Source: JAFEDN01 sp963712715 (GTDB lineage: Bacteria > Pseudomonadota > Gammaproteobacteria > Coxiellales > Coxiellaceae). From it: 64,000 nucleotides of DNA. This document shows positions 7,939 through 16,237 of the stretch, piece after piece. The first letter of the stretch is position 1. Each line of letters opens with the position of its first letter. The position numbers and the translations under genes are program-made. The notes below the pieces were generated by a model. It was given only the letters and a program-made list of their open reading frames with translations, made no database searches and was not told the origin of the DNA. Where the stretch lies: positions 186,001-250,000 of the forward strand of contig CAVQJI010000016.1 in the NCBI GenBank assembly GCA_963712715.1, written 5' to 3'.

Positions 7939-8520
7939 TTATGGACTTGACGCACCGTTGTGCAGATAGCGAAATGCGCGGTCGGTTTCTCCGGCCAGCA
8001 GGTCGGGGATGATGGGAAAACAATTTTCTATAGCCTGAATAATTTTATCTTTATCGTGAGGTGAAGGTTCACCCAGAACATAAGGGGTGACCAGATCGCG
8101 ATGTCCGGGATGGTCAATACCGATGCGCAAACGATAAAATTCACCGCCAAGGCGCGCAATGATATCTCGCAACCCATTATGGCCGCCGTGACCTCCGGCC
8201 ACTTTTAAACGCACGACACCCGCGGAAAAATCCAGTTCATCGTGCGCCACAAGTATTTCTTCGGGAGATATTTTATAAAAATTAGCCAGAGCCTGAACGG
8301 CCCGGCCGCTTTCGTTCATGAAGGTGCCAGGAATTAACAACCAGCTCGAATGATTATGAAGATTTAATACGGCAATGTGCCCTGAAAACTTTGGCTCTTC
8401 ACGAAGCGTCAGACCATGACGGGCGGCCAATTCCGCCACCAGCCAGGCGCCGACGTTATGTCGGGTTTTAGCATATTTGGCCCCGGGATTGCCCAATCCG
8501 ACAATAAGCCGCACAGCCAA
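7939..8520 (-). CDS. pth: Peptidyl-tRNA hydrolase
   Basis: 193 residues, starting MAVRLIVGLGNPGAKYAKTR and then HNVGAW, with catalytic His21 in the Pth1 signature. FMNESG and the HDELD motif (residues about 66-71 and 93-97) are present. The enzyme recycles peptidyl-tRNA released from stalled ribosomes in the cytoplasm. It lies 14 nt downstream of rplY on the same strand and is likely co-transcribed with it. The C-terminal residues GASSP and the stop are contributed by the end of the palindromic repeat at 7820-7937, so the native tail has been replaced. Confidence 0.97.
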   Translation of the reverse strand: MAVRLIVGLGNPGAKYAKTRHNVGAWLVAELAARHGLTLREEPKFSGHIAVLNLHNHSSWLLIPGTFMNESGRAVQALANFYKISPEEILVAHDELDFSAGVVRLKVAGGHGGHNGLRDIIARLGGEFYRLRIGIDHPGHRDLVTPYVLGEPSPHDKDKIIQAIENCFPIIPDLLAGETDRAFRYLHNGASSP

Positions 8521-8534
8521 TGGACTAGTTCCCC

Positions 8535-9212
8535 TTATTCTTCAGATTCAACGGGTTTCTCTTCGATGACTTCGGTCTCTTTCGCTTCAGGAGCCGCAGA
8601 CTCGCTGGCCAGCTCTTCAGCGGTGGGGATATAAGGCTTGAGGATGCTCACCACCGGCTGGTTATGCTCCTCATCTTCCAGAGCAATGGTTAATTCAACT
8701 CCGGCGGGCAGTTGCAAATCCGACAGGTGAGAAGAATGGCCGAGTTCAAGCTCGCTAATATCCAGTTCAATAAACTGGGGTAAGTCCGAAGGTAAGCACT
8801 GAATTTCCACTTCCGTTAAGTGGTGAGACAGGATACCGCCGCCTTTTACCCCAGGAGCGTCCGCTGCGCCTATCAGGTGAATGGGGACTTCCATGGTTAA
8901 TTTTTTATTCATGTCAATCCGCAAAAAATCCACGTGCAGGATTCTGGGACGGCTGGGATGGCGTTGCACCTGTTTTAAAACGGCTTTTTGTTCGCCATGG
9001 CCATCGATATGCAAAGTTAAGATTCGTGAATAAGTGGACTCTTCCGCCAAAGCGTTACTGAGCTCCTTAACAGCGAATTGCACTGGCTGGGTCTGCTGAC
9101 CAGCGCCATAAATGACGCCCGGAATTTGCTCCTGTTTTAGACGCATTCTGCGCGAACTTTTTTTCCCAAATTCATTGCGCAATTGCGCATTTAAACGGAT
9201 ATTATTCTTCAT
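8535..9212 (-). CDS. rplY: Ribosomal protein bL25, long CTC form
   Basis: 225 residues starting MKNNIRLNAQLRNEFGKKSS. It has the 5S-rRNA-binding L25 domain (about 1-95) followed by the TL5/CTC C-terminal beta domain (about 100-190), and ends with an acidic tail, EAKETEVIEEKPVESEE. E. coli L25 has only the first domain; the long form is usual in Legionella and Pseudomonas. It binds 5S rRNA in the large subunit. The order prs-rplY-pth is conserved in gammaproteobacteria, although a repeat-filled 354-bp gap separates it from prs. Confidence 0.95.
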   Translation of the reverse strand: MKNNIRLNAQLRNEFGKKSSRRMRLKQEQIPGVIYGAGQQTQPVQFAVKELSNALAEESTYSRILTLHIDGHGEQKAVLKQVQRHPSRPRILHVDFLRIDMNKKLTMEVPIHLIGAADAPGVKGGGILSHHLTEVEIQCLPSDLPQFIELDISELELGHSSHLSDLQLPAGVELTIALEDEEHNQPVVSILKPYIPTAEELASESAAPEAKETEVIEEKPVESEE

Positions 9213-9356
9213 AGACCTCTCCAGTTCGTGTTCTGATACCAGTAAAACTGGTCATTCTACCTGATTTACCAAAAAAATCCAGCGCTGGTGCTTAGTCTAA
9301 TCAAGGCAGCCTCATTAAAATTAGGTAACGTCTTCGCAATGCTCATATTCCCTTGA

Positions 9357-9458
9357 TTCCCCCCTTTGGAAAAGGGGGGTTAGGGGGGATTTTTGGACTG
9401 AACACAGAAGCTTGGCTCAAAAAATCCCCCTTAATCCCCCTTTTTCAAAGGGGGAAAC
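9357..9458. repeat. G/C-run inverted repeat between prs and rplY
   Basis: Arms of about 37 bp, CCCCCCTTTGGAAAAGGGGG plus GTTAGGGGGGATTTTT and the complement after a 25-nt loop, form a strong imperfect hairpin. This type of C-run/G-run palindrome is dispersed in many bacterial genomes. The rest of the 9213-9565 gap shows a fragment of the CTTAGCTTGACGCCTATGCC outer repeat at about 9471-9490 and no gene. Confidence 0.75.
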
Positions 9459-9565
9459 TTCCAAAACCCCTTAGCTTGACGCCTATGCCGAGTACGGGGA
9501 GAGGGAACAGGAGCGCCTTTTTCGCACAGTTTTCCGTGGTTTCAGTTTTAAGGAGGGAACCCTGC

Positions 9566-10513
9566 TTAGTCCAGGAACATCGAACTGACGGATTCTTTGT
9601 GGTCAATTCGGGAAATAGTCTCCGCGATCAGGCGGCTGAGAGAAACCTGCCGGATTTTGGGATTGGCCAATGCTTCCGGGGACAAAGGTATCGTATCCCC
9701 CACCACTAACTCGTCTAAAAATGAATGACTGATATTGGCCAACGCCTCGCCCGACAATACGGGATGAGTGCAGTAAGCGCTGACAGATTCCGCGCCCGCT
9801 TCTTTTAAGGCTTTGGCGGCAGTACATAAAGTGCCGGCGGTGTCCACCAGATCGTCCACGATCACGCAGTTGCGGCCTTCCACGTCGCCGATAACGTTCA
9901 GGACCCGCGTCTGATTCGGCGCTGGCCGGCGCTTATCGATAATGGCTAATTCAGTATCGTTGAGTTGTTTAGCAATCGCTCGGGCCCGAACCACACCCCC
10001 CACGTCGGGAGAAACGACGGTTAAATTGGGATATTTGCTGGTCAGATAATCACCTTCCATCAGTTCACGGCTGGAATAGATGTTATCCACAGGCATATAG
10101 AAAAATCCCTGAATCTGATCCGCGTGTAAATCGACGGTGATGACGCGGGAAATACCCACAGAAGCCAGCATGTCAGCCACCACTTTCGCCGAAATTGGCA
10201 CCCGTGAAGACCTGACCCGGCGATCCTGCCGTGAATAACCAAAATAAGGAATCACTGCGATGATATTGCTGGCGGACGCCCGGCGGAAAGCGTCTGCCAT
10301 AAGACACAATTCCATAAAAGTGTCATTGACCGGCGCACAGGTGGATTGCAGGATAAAAATATCCCGCCCCCGAACGTTTTCGAGAATTTCAATTTGAATT
10401 TCACCATCACTGAAGCGGCCAACGTGAATTCGGCCCAATGGTTTATTTAAATGTGCACTGACTTTTCTGGCAAGTCCGGGATTTGCATTCCCTGTAAATA
10501 TTTTTAAGTCCAC
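9566..10513 (-). CDS. prs: Ribose-phosphate pyrophosphokinase
   Basis: 315 residues, the usual class I length. It starts MDLKIFTGNANPGLARKVSA. Conserved elements are FSDGE for ribose-5-phosphate handling, the RQDRR catalytic flexible segment, DLHADQIQGFF for divalent metal and the PRPP loop VIVDDLVDTAGTLC (about residues 215-229). It makes PRPP from ribose 5-phosphate and ATP for nucleotide, His and Trp synthesis. tRNA-Gln lies 19 nt upstream on the same strand, as in related genomes. Confidence 0.97.
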   Translation of the reverse strand: MDLKIFTGNANPGLARKVSAHLNKPLGRIHVGRFSDGEIQIEILENVRGRDIFILQSTCAPVNDTFMELCLMADAFRRASASNIIAVIPYFGYSRQDRRVRSSRVPISAKVVADMLASVGISRVITVDLHADQIQGFFYMPVDNIYSSRELMEGDYLTSKYPNLTVVSPDVGGVVRARAIAKQLNDTELAIIDKRRPAPNQTRVLNVIGDVEGRNCVIVDDLVDTAGTLCTAAKALKEAGAESVSAYCTHPVLSGEALANISHSFLDELVVGDTIPLSPEALANPKIRQVSLSRLIAETISRIDHKESVSSMFLD

Positions 10514-10532
10514 AACCTTTCTCTTCTATCTA

Positions 10533-10604
10533 CTGGGGTGCCAGGATTCGAACCTGGGGATGCCGGGATCAAAACCCGGTGCCTTACCGCTTGGCGACAC
10601 CCCA
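10533..10604 (-). tRNA. tRNA-Gln (anticodon TTG)
   Basis: Read on the minus strand, the gene opens with TGGGGTGTCGCCAAGCGG, pairs a 7-bp acceptor TGGGGTG/CACCCCA, and has discriminator G, the T-loop GGTTCGAATCC and an anticodon loop TTTTGAT reading TTG. The CCA end is not encoded (GTAG follows). tRNA-Gln directly before prs is the standard gammaproteobacterial arrangement. Confidence 0.95.
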
Positions 10605-10668
10605 AAACTATAATTCCGCATTCTGCTTGTTGCCAAAAGTTCTGTCAAGCTGAAACCACTGACATACC

Positions 10669-11787
10669 CTAATAACCTTTGCGCAGGTTCCTAATCTCAG
10701 GTAAATTTTCTTTTATTTTAGGAAGAGCTTTCTTTAACCTGTTTTTGTCTGATTTACCAAGGGCTTGGTGAAATAATTTAAAACTAAAAGGATAATCCCC
10801 CTTAGAATAGTCTTCAACGATCCTAACTATTACCTTGGGCAGCAGAATTAAAAGTTCTCCGTTGACTGTTTCATCATAATTTTTTTGGAAGATAAGGTTC
10901 CTTGCGCAAATTTTACTTAACAATGTGAAGAGAGGTATATTTTTAAGTTTTTTTGGACAATCCTCCCCTCCCTGTAATTGAAAGCTCGTTAAACTTTGAT
11001 TACCTAAGAAAAAGCTCAAACTTAGCCAATTCATGTCGCTTTGATAGGTTAAAGTCAGTTTCTTTATAGTCTGATTAAGAGCCGCCAAAGCAATTAACCC
11101 CCAATCGAAAATTTTGTTATTCCATAGATTTAATTCGGTTAAAGGTGAATTGCCGGCTAAAGCAGCGGCTATTTTCTCATGTTGAAAACAACGTTTGCCA
11201 TCTTCATAGTATTCATTAGCCACTAAATCTAAAGTCTTTAAAAAATAATTTTTTAAAAGCAACCCAAGCCATTCAATCTCAACGCGGTGGCAGTAAGTGA
11301 AACCGAGATGAGTTAATTTATTTTGAGACGCAAGAGACTTTATCTCATCCAACCCAATCTTAGAGCCATGAATATGTAAAGTGGTTAACTGGGGTTGGTC
11401 TGAAACAAGTAACGGAATTATCTCTCTTCGCTCTGGACGGGGACGGATCGTGTCAATGTAAAAGACTATTATTTCATTGAAAGAGTGTCTCGAAAAAATA
11501 CCCAAAAATAGCTCCGTATTAAAATTATGACCTATCGTTAAAGAAGTGATAGTTCTTGATTTTAAATAAGTTAAACAATTAGAAGCCGTTTCACCTGTTT
11601 TTACCCAATGATCAAATAAAATTCCCCGTAAACACGCCAAAAGCAATAGATAACCCCCTGGAGGCGCTAGTTTATCTGTTTTTTTTATTTGATCTTGTAT
11701 TCCATCCCATTGAAGAAATTTTTCCGCCATAGAGTCTGGCTTTTTATCCTGAGTTTCTAAGTCAAGCTCTGATTTGCTTTTGTTCAT
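10669..11787 (-). CDS. Leucine-rich-repeat protein
   Basis: 372 residues starting MNKSKSELDLETQDKK. The central part carries irregular LRRs, for example QLTTLHIHGSKIGLDEIKSL, SPLTELNLWNNKIFDWGLIA and IKKLTLTYQ. A non-repeat C-terminal helical domain (about 280-372) contains LLILLPKVIVRIVEDYS and ends KENLPEIRNLRKGY. There is no signal peptide. The gene sits where ispE stands in the usual lolB-ispE-tRNA-Gln-prs order. Base composition is more AT-rich than in the flanking housekeeping genes, consistent with acquisition. Host-interaction role inferred from the family only. Confidence 0.7.
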   Translation of the reverse strand: MNKSKSELDLETQDKKPDSMAEKFLQWDGIQDQIKKTDKLAPPGGYLLLLACLRGILFDHWVKTGETASNCLTYLKSRTITSLTIGHNFNTELFLGIFSRHSFNEIIVFYIDTIRPRPERREIIPLLVSDQPQLTTLHIHGSKIGLDEIKSLASQNKLTHLGFTYCHRVEIEWLGLLLKNYFLKTLDLVANEYYEDGKRCFQHEKIAAALAGNSPLTELNLWNNKIFDWGLIALAALNQTIKKLTLTYQSDMNWLSLSFFLGNQSLTSFQLQGGEDCPKKLKNIPLFTLLSKICARNLIFQKNYDETVNGELLILLPKVIVRIVEDYSKGDYPFSFKLFHQALGKSDKNRLKKALPKIKENLPEIRNLRKGY

Positions 11788-11858
11788 TATTTTCTTCCTA
11801 TATTGAATTCAATTTGAGTATATAACATGGATTTTGGATAGTAAATAAGTAGCAATTC

Positions 11859-12074
11859 AGCAAAATTCCCGCTGGGTACAGCGGCAATTGCTTCCTATTT
11901 ATATCCTGCGCTCGGCGGAGCCGATGCTCGGAATGAAGGGGGAGCGCGAAGCTTAGCTCCCCCTTGCGATCCCCCATGGCGCAGAGAATTTTCTGCGAAA
12001 ATTATTTTTCTTTATGAAAAATTAATCATATATTTCATCTACTTAAATCCATTTTATTCCCAGCGGGAATTGCT
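11859..12074. repeat. MITE-like element, copy D
   Basis: A 216-bp element opening AGCAAAATTCCCGCTG and closing CAGCGGGAATTGCT, so the terminal inverted repeats are nearly perfect. The flanks at 11848-11858 and 12075-12085 agree in 10 of 11 bases (GTAGCAATTC shared), a target duplication. It fills most of the 430-bp gap between the LRR gene and the outer-membrane pseudogene. Confidence 0.8.
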
Positions 12075-12216
12075 GGTAGCAATTCAGCTGAACCCACGGA
12101 CTAGTCCCTTAATATAAGGTAATCCAATATTGATTTATATTGCAATCTTTTATTGATTTTTAAATAAAAAGCATGTATAATCCATTTTCCATTAATAACC
12201 ATAAAGAAAAAAAACT

Positions 12217-12990
12217 ATGAAAAACTCAATTTTGGCTTTAATTGTCGCGGGCACTAGCGTTGTGATTTCTCCGGCTTTGGCTTACCGGTATTATCCGGCT
12301 CCTGCTCCCGCTCCTTATCAAAATAATATTTAAAATAATTTTTACAATGTATATCTCCCCAGGGACAGTTTTTATGTCTCGGGAGACGTGGGATTAGGCT
12401 CCTTAGCCACCCCTGAGCAGGTATTGATGCCTATATCCGGTCCCATCACCGGCGCCTCTTATGAAATAGGTAAGAGCGTCGCTGCCAGCGGCTCCGTGGG
12501 GTTTAAACACGCGCTGAACCGGCATGTGTTATTAGGGGCCGAATTTGGTTACGATTATAACGGCTCGTCCAAATACACCGAAGACTACGCTCCAAACTCG
12601 ACATATACTGAGTCCACTACTTACAGAATCAGCTCTCAGGATTTGCACGTATTAGCGACAGGCACGCTGGTATTCGGCCAAGGTTTTAATGTATTTGCAA
12701 AAGGCGGCGCCGCGCGGGTCCAGCAGAAATTAAGAGTCACCGATCAGGTCGATTATAGCGATCTTCCCTATTATTTAGGAGGCACCACCCTCGTAGGCTA
12801 CAAACCGATGGCTGCCGCGGGATTGGGTTATCAATTCAGAGCTGTGGAGATTTACGCGCAGTATTCTCATATCTTTGGCACTGATGCCAAAAACTTTTAC
12901 CCGGATTTGTTTAATGAGAATGGCACTTTCGCGACTATCGTCAGTTCCGATACCATCAAAATGGGTCTGGCGTTTCACATTCCTGTTTAA
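12217..12990 (+). pseudogene. Outer-membrane beta-barrel protein with internal stop
   Basis: The ATG at 12217 opens a signal peptide, MKNSILALIVAGTSVVISPA with cleavage after ALA. An in-frame TAA at 12331-12333 (after YQNNI) separates it from a 200+ residue barrel domain in the same frame: GDVGLGSL, HVLLGAEFGYDYNGS, INPUT-like alternating strands and a closing strand SDTIKMGLAFHIPV. The fold resembles OmpA/Opacity-type porins. Without readthrough the barrel lacks a secretion signal, since the next in-frame start (12388) is inside strand 1. A single base change would restore a 257-residue precursor. Confidence 0.75.
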
Positions 12991-13026
12991 CCACACCAGG
13001 ATTAACTTAAGTTAGGCGCGCCGCAA

Positions 13027-13226
13027 CGTGTCATTCCAGCCTTCGCTCATAGGCGTCAGGTTAAGGATTTTTTTCCCAAAAAGACCCCGTCATTGCGAGC
13101 GCCAGCGAAGCAATCCAGTACAGAATTTCTACAAAGCTCGTACTGGATTGCTTCGCTCGCGCTCGCAATGACGGCTAAAATTCCTTAACCTGATGCCTAT
13201 AAGCCTTCGCTGGAATGACACATTTT
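13027..13226. repeat. Triple-nested palindromic repeat
   Basis: The outer arms are GTGTCATTCCAGCCTTCGCT at the left and AGCCTTCGCTGGAATGACAC at the right. Inside lie arms CATAGGCGTCAGGTTAAGGA and their complement, and inside these the GTCATTGCGAG hairpin (13088-13175). The outermost palindrome occurs uninterrupted at 45.30 kb, so this copy appears to have been split by the inner one. It fills the gap between the barrel pseudogene and lolB. Confidence 0.85.
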
Positions 13227-13246
13227 AGTTATTTTTTATCCCTAAA

Positions 13247-13861
13247 TTACTTAACTATCTGCCACTGTTTCACAACAATTCGGGCAGATATATCCTGCCG
13301 GTGTAGTTCAATAACATGCGGTAAATCAACCCCCTGAACGGTATGGTAGCCATCAAATTTCGCCTGCCAGCCGTTCTGACGCAGCAGGGTTAAGTGGCCA
13401 TAACTGTCGTATTTGGCTTCCTGGGTCGGCCCCGGCGCAGGTAAGCCTCGCGCCCAATACCATAAAGAGGGTACCGGCAAGGACCACCCCAGATTTTGTT
13501 GCATCAGTTGTTCGGGAGTCGCCGCACTCACCGGCCGTTCCCGATCCCGCTGTAAAGTCACGCGCCCAGGCTGGCCGGTAATGGTGACCGCCGCCAGGTT
13601 TAGGGAAGCGGCTAAATCCACCCGGTAATTATCGGGCCCGGATTGATGCCATTCATAACGCATAATCATGGGTGATTGTTGCGGCCGCTGAATACTGATA
13701 GCGCCGGAGGCATTCCAGGATCTCACCGGGGTGAGTTCCGCCTGCCGCTGTGCAGCGGTTTCGTTTTGGAAAGATCCCGGAGCCTGCGGTTTGGGTGCAG
13801 ATGTGTTCACACAACCAGCCGATACGGCGGCGGTGAGCAAGATGACACTGAAGCGTTTCAT
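13247..13861 (-). CDS. lolB: Outer-membrane lipoprotein LolB
   Basis: 204 residues with a lipoprotein signal, MKRFSVILLTAAVSAGC, and lipobox VSAGC (Cys17). Then come the LolA/LolB-like half-barrel motifs WNASGAISIQRP, and GWSLPVPSLWYWARGLPAPG in the position of the conserved LPxxxLxxWxxGxP region. LolB accepts lipoproteins from LolA and inserts them in the outer membrane. It is divergent from hemA with a 42-bp gap, the standard gammaproteobacterial arrangement. The usual downstream gene, ispE, is not here. Confidence 0.92.
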   Translation of the reverse strand: MKRFSVILLTAAVSAGCVNTSAPKPQAPGSFQNETAAQRQAELTPVRSWNASGAISIQRPQQSPMIMRYEWHQSGPDNYRVDLAASLNLAAVTITGQPGRVTLQRDRERPVSAATPEQLMQQNLGWSLPVPSLWYWARGLPAPGPTQEAKYDSYGHLTLLRQNGWQAKFDGYHTVQGVDLPHVIELHRQDISARIVVKQWQIVK

Positions 13862-13903
13862 GATTATAATACCTCCCTGTTAAATTCATGCGGACACCTA
13901 ATA

Positions 13904-15157
13904 ATGCCCTTATTTACCTGTGGGATCAATCATCGATCGGCGCCGATCAATATTCGCGAGCGCCTGGCTTTCAGCGCCACACAAATTAAAACGGTGCTGG
14001 ATGATTTGCGCCGGTTAGAAGCGGTCAACGAAGCGGTATTATTGTCGACCTGCAATCGCACGGAAATTTACATGGAGGGCGAAAATCCGCACGCTTTGCA
14101 ACAGTGGTTCCGTGGACAGTCCAGTGCGGCAAATATTAATATCGATTTTCACTGCTATCTGCATCAGGATGACGCCGCGGTCCGGCACTTGCTGCGCGTC
14201 AGCAGTGGCCTTGACTCCATGGTACCGGGGGAACCACAGATTTTTGGGCAGGTTAAACAGGCTTACCGCCTGGCCTGTGAAGCCGGGTCGGCAGGGCAGG
14301 CGCTGCAGCACCTGTTTCCCGCTGCCTTTGCCGCCAGTAAAAGTATTCGTCAGGAAACCCAAATTGGCGCCAATCCGGTCTCCATCGCTTATGCCGCGGT
14401 AAAAATAGCCAAAAGGATATTCACGCAGTTATCAAATTGCCGCGTTTTACTGATCGGCGCCGGTGAACTGATTGAATTGATGATGACCCACTTAATGGAA
14501 CAGGGTGTTCATCACATCACTATTGCCAACCGCACTGTTGAAAAAGCGCTGCAATTAGCCACCCCTTGCGGAGGCGTAGGAATTCGCATCGGCGATATTC
14601 CGCTGCATCTGGCTCACACCGACATTGTTATCAGCGCCACCGCCAGCCAGTTGCCGATTATCGGCAAAGGTATGATTGAGCGAACGCTAAAAGCCAAAAA
14701 GCGCCGTCCCATTTTAATGATTGATTTAGCGGTGCCGCGTGATATCGAACCGGAAGTCGCCGAATTGGCGGATATTTATCTCTACAACATTGATGATCTG
14801 CAATCTATTATTGATGCGAATTTAAAAAATCGCAGTACCTCCGCAGAACAGGCGGAGGCATTAGTCGAATTACAAACCCGGCATTACATGCGGCAATTAC
14901 GCATTGCCAATATCGGCGATATTATCAGCCAGTTTCGGGGAGAGGCACAGCGGCACCGCGACGAAACTCTGCTAAAAGCGATGACGGATCTGGAAAACGG
15001 ACGCGATCCGCGCATAGTGGCCAGTCAGCTCGCCCATCAGTTGACGAATAAAATCCTGCATCAACCGACTCTGAAATTACGCCAGCTGGCTTACCATCAA
15101 CAGACGGACGCCCTGACTTTTGCTAAAAAATTATTAACCTCCGTTGAAGAAGTTTAA
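13904..15157 (+). CDS. hemA: Glutamyl-tRNA reductase
   Basis: 417 residues from the ATG at 13904 (MPLFTCGINHRSAPINIRER). An open frame runs 76 codons further upstream, but that part overlaps lolB and lacks family similarity. Catalytic Cys50 lies in LLSTCNRTEIY. The NADPH domain begins VLLIGAGELIELM, and the C-terminal dimerisation helices follow. It reduces Glu-tRNA to glutamate-1-semialdehyde, the first step of C5 haem synthesis. It abuts prfA with no spacing (stop 15155-15157, next ATG 15158), so hemA-prfA-prmC is one operon. Confidence 0.95.
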   Translation: MPLFTCGINHRSAPINIRERLAFSATQIKTVLDDLRRLEAVNEAVLLSTCNRTEIYMEGENPHALQQWFRGQSSAANINIDFHCYLHQDDAAVRHLLRVSSGLDSMVPGEPQIFGQVKQAYRLACEAGSAGQALQHLFPAAFAASKSIRQETQIGANPVSIAYAAVKIAKRIFTQLSNCRVLLIGAGELIELMMTHLMEQGVHHITIANRTVEKALQLATPCGGVGIRIGDIPLHLAHTDIVISATASQLPIIGKGMIERTLKAKKRRPILMIDLAVPRDIEPEVAELADIYLYNIDDLQSIIDANLKNRSTSAEQAEALVELQTRHYMRQLRIANIGDIISQFRGEAQRHRDETLLKAMTDLENGRDPRIVASQLAHQLTNKILHQPTLKLRQLAYHQQTDALTFAKKLLTSVEEV

Positions 15158-16237
15158 ATGAAAAATTCATTAGTAAAAAAATTATTAAATGTGACGCAGC
15201 GTTACCGTGAAATCAGCGATATGCTCAGCGATCCAGCCATTATTCGCGACCAGGACCGTTTTCGCGATTTAAGCAAGGAATACTCGCAACTGGAGCCGGT
15301 GGCCAAATGCTTTTATGAATACCAGGATAACCAGCAGGCTCTCGAAGCCGCGCAGGAATTACTGAAAGATGCCGAATTTAAACGCATGGCGGAAGATGAA
15401 ATAGCCACCCTGACCACGCAAAAACAGGTACTGGAAGAACGCTTAAAAAGCCTGCTCATTCCCCGGGATCCGGATGACGAACGTAACGTATTTCTGGAAG
15501 TCCGCGCCGGCACCGGCGGTCATGAGGCTGCGCTGTTCGCAGGCGATTTATTTCGCATGTACAACCGATTCGCAGAAAACATGGGCTGGAAAGTCTCCAT
15601 CGTGTCAGAACATGCGGGAGAACAGGGAGGGTTCAAGGAAATTATCGCGCGTATTGAAGGCCAGGGGGTCTACTCGCAATTAAAATTTGAATCGGGTACG
15701 CATCGGGTGCAGCGTGTTCCGGCTACCGAAGCGCAGGGCCGTATTCACACTTCCGCCTGCACGGTGGCTGTCATGCCGGAAGCGGAAGAGATTGAAGCGG
15801 TAAAAATTAATCTGGCGGACTGTCGCATCGATACTTTTCGCGCTTCCGGCGCTGGCGGTCGGCACGTCAATAAAACCGACTCGGCCATTCGCATTACCCA
15901 CATGCCCACCGGCATTGTGGTGGAGTGTCAGGACGAACGCTCACAGCATAAAAACAAGGCCCGGGCGCTGTCTTTGTTGCAGTCGCGCATCATGGCCGCA
16001 CAACAGGCGGAACGGGCGCGAGAAGAAGCGGCGATTCGCAAAAGCCTGGTCGGCAGCGGCGACCGTTCCGAACGGATACGCACTTATAATTTCCCGCAGG
16101 GGCGGATTACTGACCATCGTATCGGTTTAACCCTTTATTCGCTGGATCAGGTGATGGAAGGGAAATTACCGCAGGTGATTGATCCGTTAATCCGCGAACT
16201 TCAGGCAGAACAACTGGCGCGCCTCGATGAAGAATAA
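15158..16237 (+). CDS. prfA: Peptide chain release factor 1 with a GGR motif instead of GGQ
   Basis: 359 residues, full length and otherwise typical of RF1. It has an N-terminal helical domain, the ELxVxAGTGGxEA-like EVRAGTGGHEAALFAGDLF, a stop-codon-recognition domain that includes the region around GTHRVQRVPATEAQGRIHTS, and RITDHRIGLTLY. The peptidyl-transferase loop reads SGAGGRHVNKTDSAIR. Codon 235 (15860-15862) is CGG, Arg, where all class I release factors have Gln (Gln235 in E. coli RF1). That Gln coordinates peptidyl-tRNA hydrolysis and is methylated by PrmC. All surrounding residues are conserved, so this looks like a point change (CAG to CGG) in a gene that is otherwise under selection. 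The gene follows hemA directly and overlaps prmC by 11 nt. A decayed second copy of its 3' end lies at 22.07 kb. Confidence 0.95.
   Translation: MKNSLVKKLLNVTQRYREISDMLSDPAIIRDQDRFRDLSKEYSQLEPVAKCFYEYQDNQQALEAAQELLKDAEFKRMAEDEIATLTTQKQVLEERLKSLLIPRDPDDERNVFLEVRAGTGGHEAALFAGDLFRMYNRFAENMGWKVSIVSEHAGEQGGFKEIIARIEGQGVYSQLKFESGTHRVQRVPATEAQGRIHTSACTVAVMPEAEEIEAVKINLADCRIDTFRASGAGGRHVNKTDSAIRITHMPTGIVVECQDERSQHKNKARALSLLQSRIMAAQQAERAREEAAIRKSLVGSGDRSERIRTYNFPQGRITDHRIGLTLYSLDQVMEGKLPQVIDPLIRELQAEQLARLDEE

Noticed and set aside
9357..9458. Rho-independent terminator of prs
   Set aside because: The hairpin is strong, but it lies downstream of prs and upstream of rplY with no clear U-tract and belongs to a dispersed repeat type; terminator function cannot be claimed.
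13088..13175. CRISPR-like repeats
   Set aside because: The repeats are dispersed single palindromes without spacers or cas genes.
13676..13903. N-terminal extension of hemA
   Set aside because: It overlaps lolB on the opposite strand and lacks similarity to glutamyl-tRNA reductases; the ATG at 13904 gives the conserved start.
15158..16237. Calling prfA a pseudogene
   Set aside because: Apart from residue 235 the frame, length and all other motifs are intact, so a CDS with an unusual residue is the better description.
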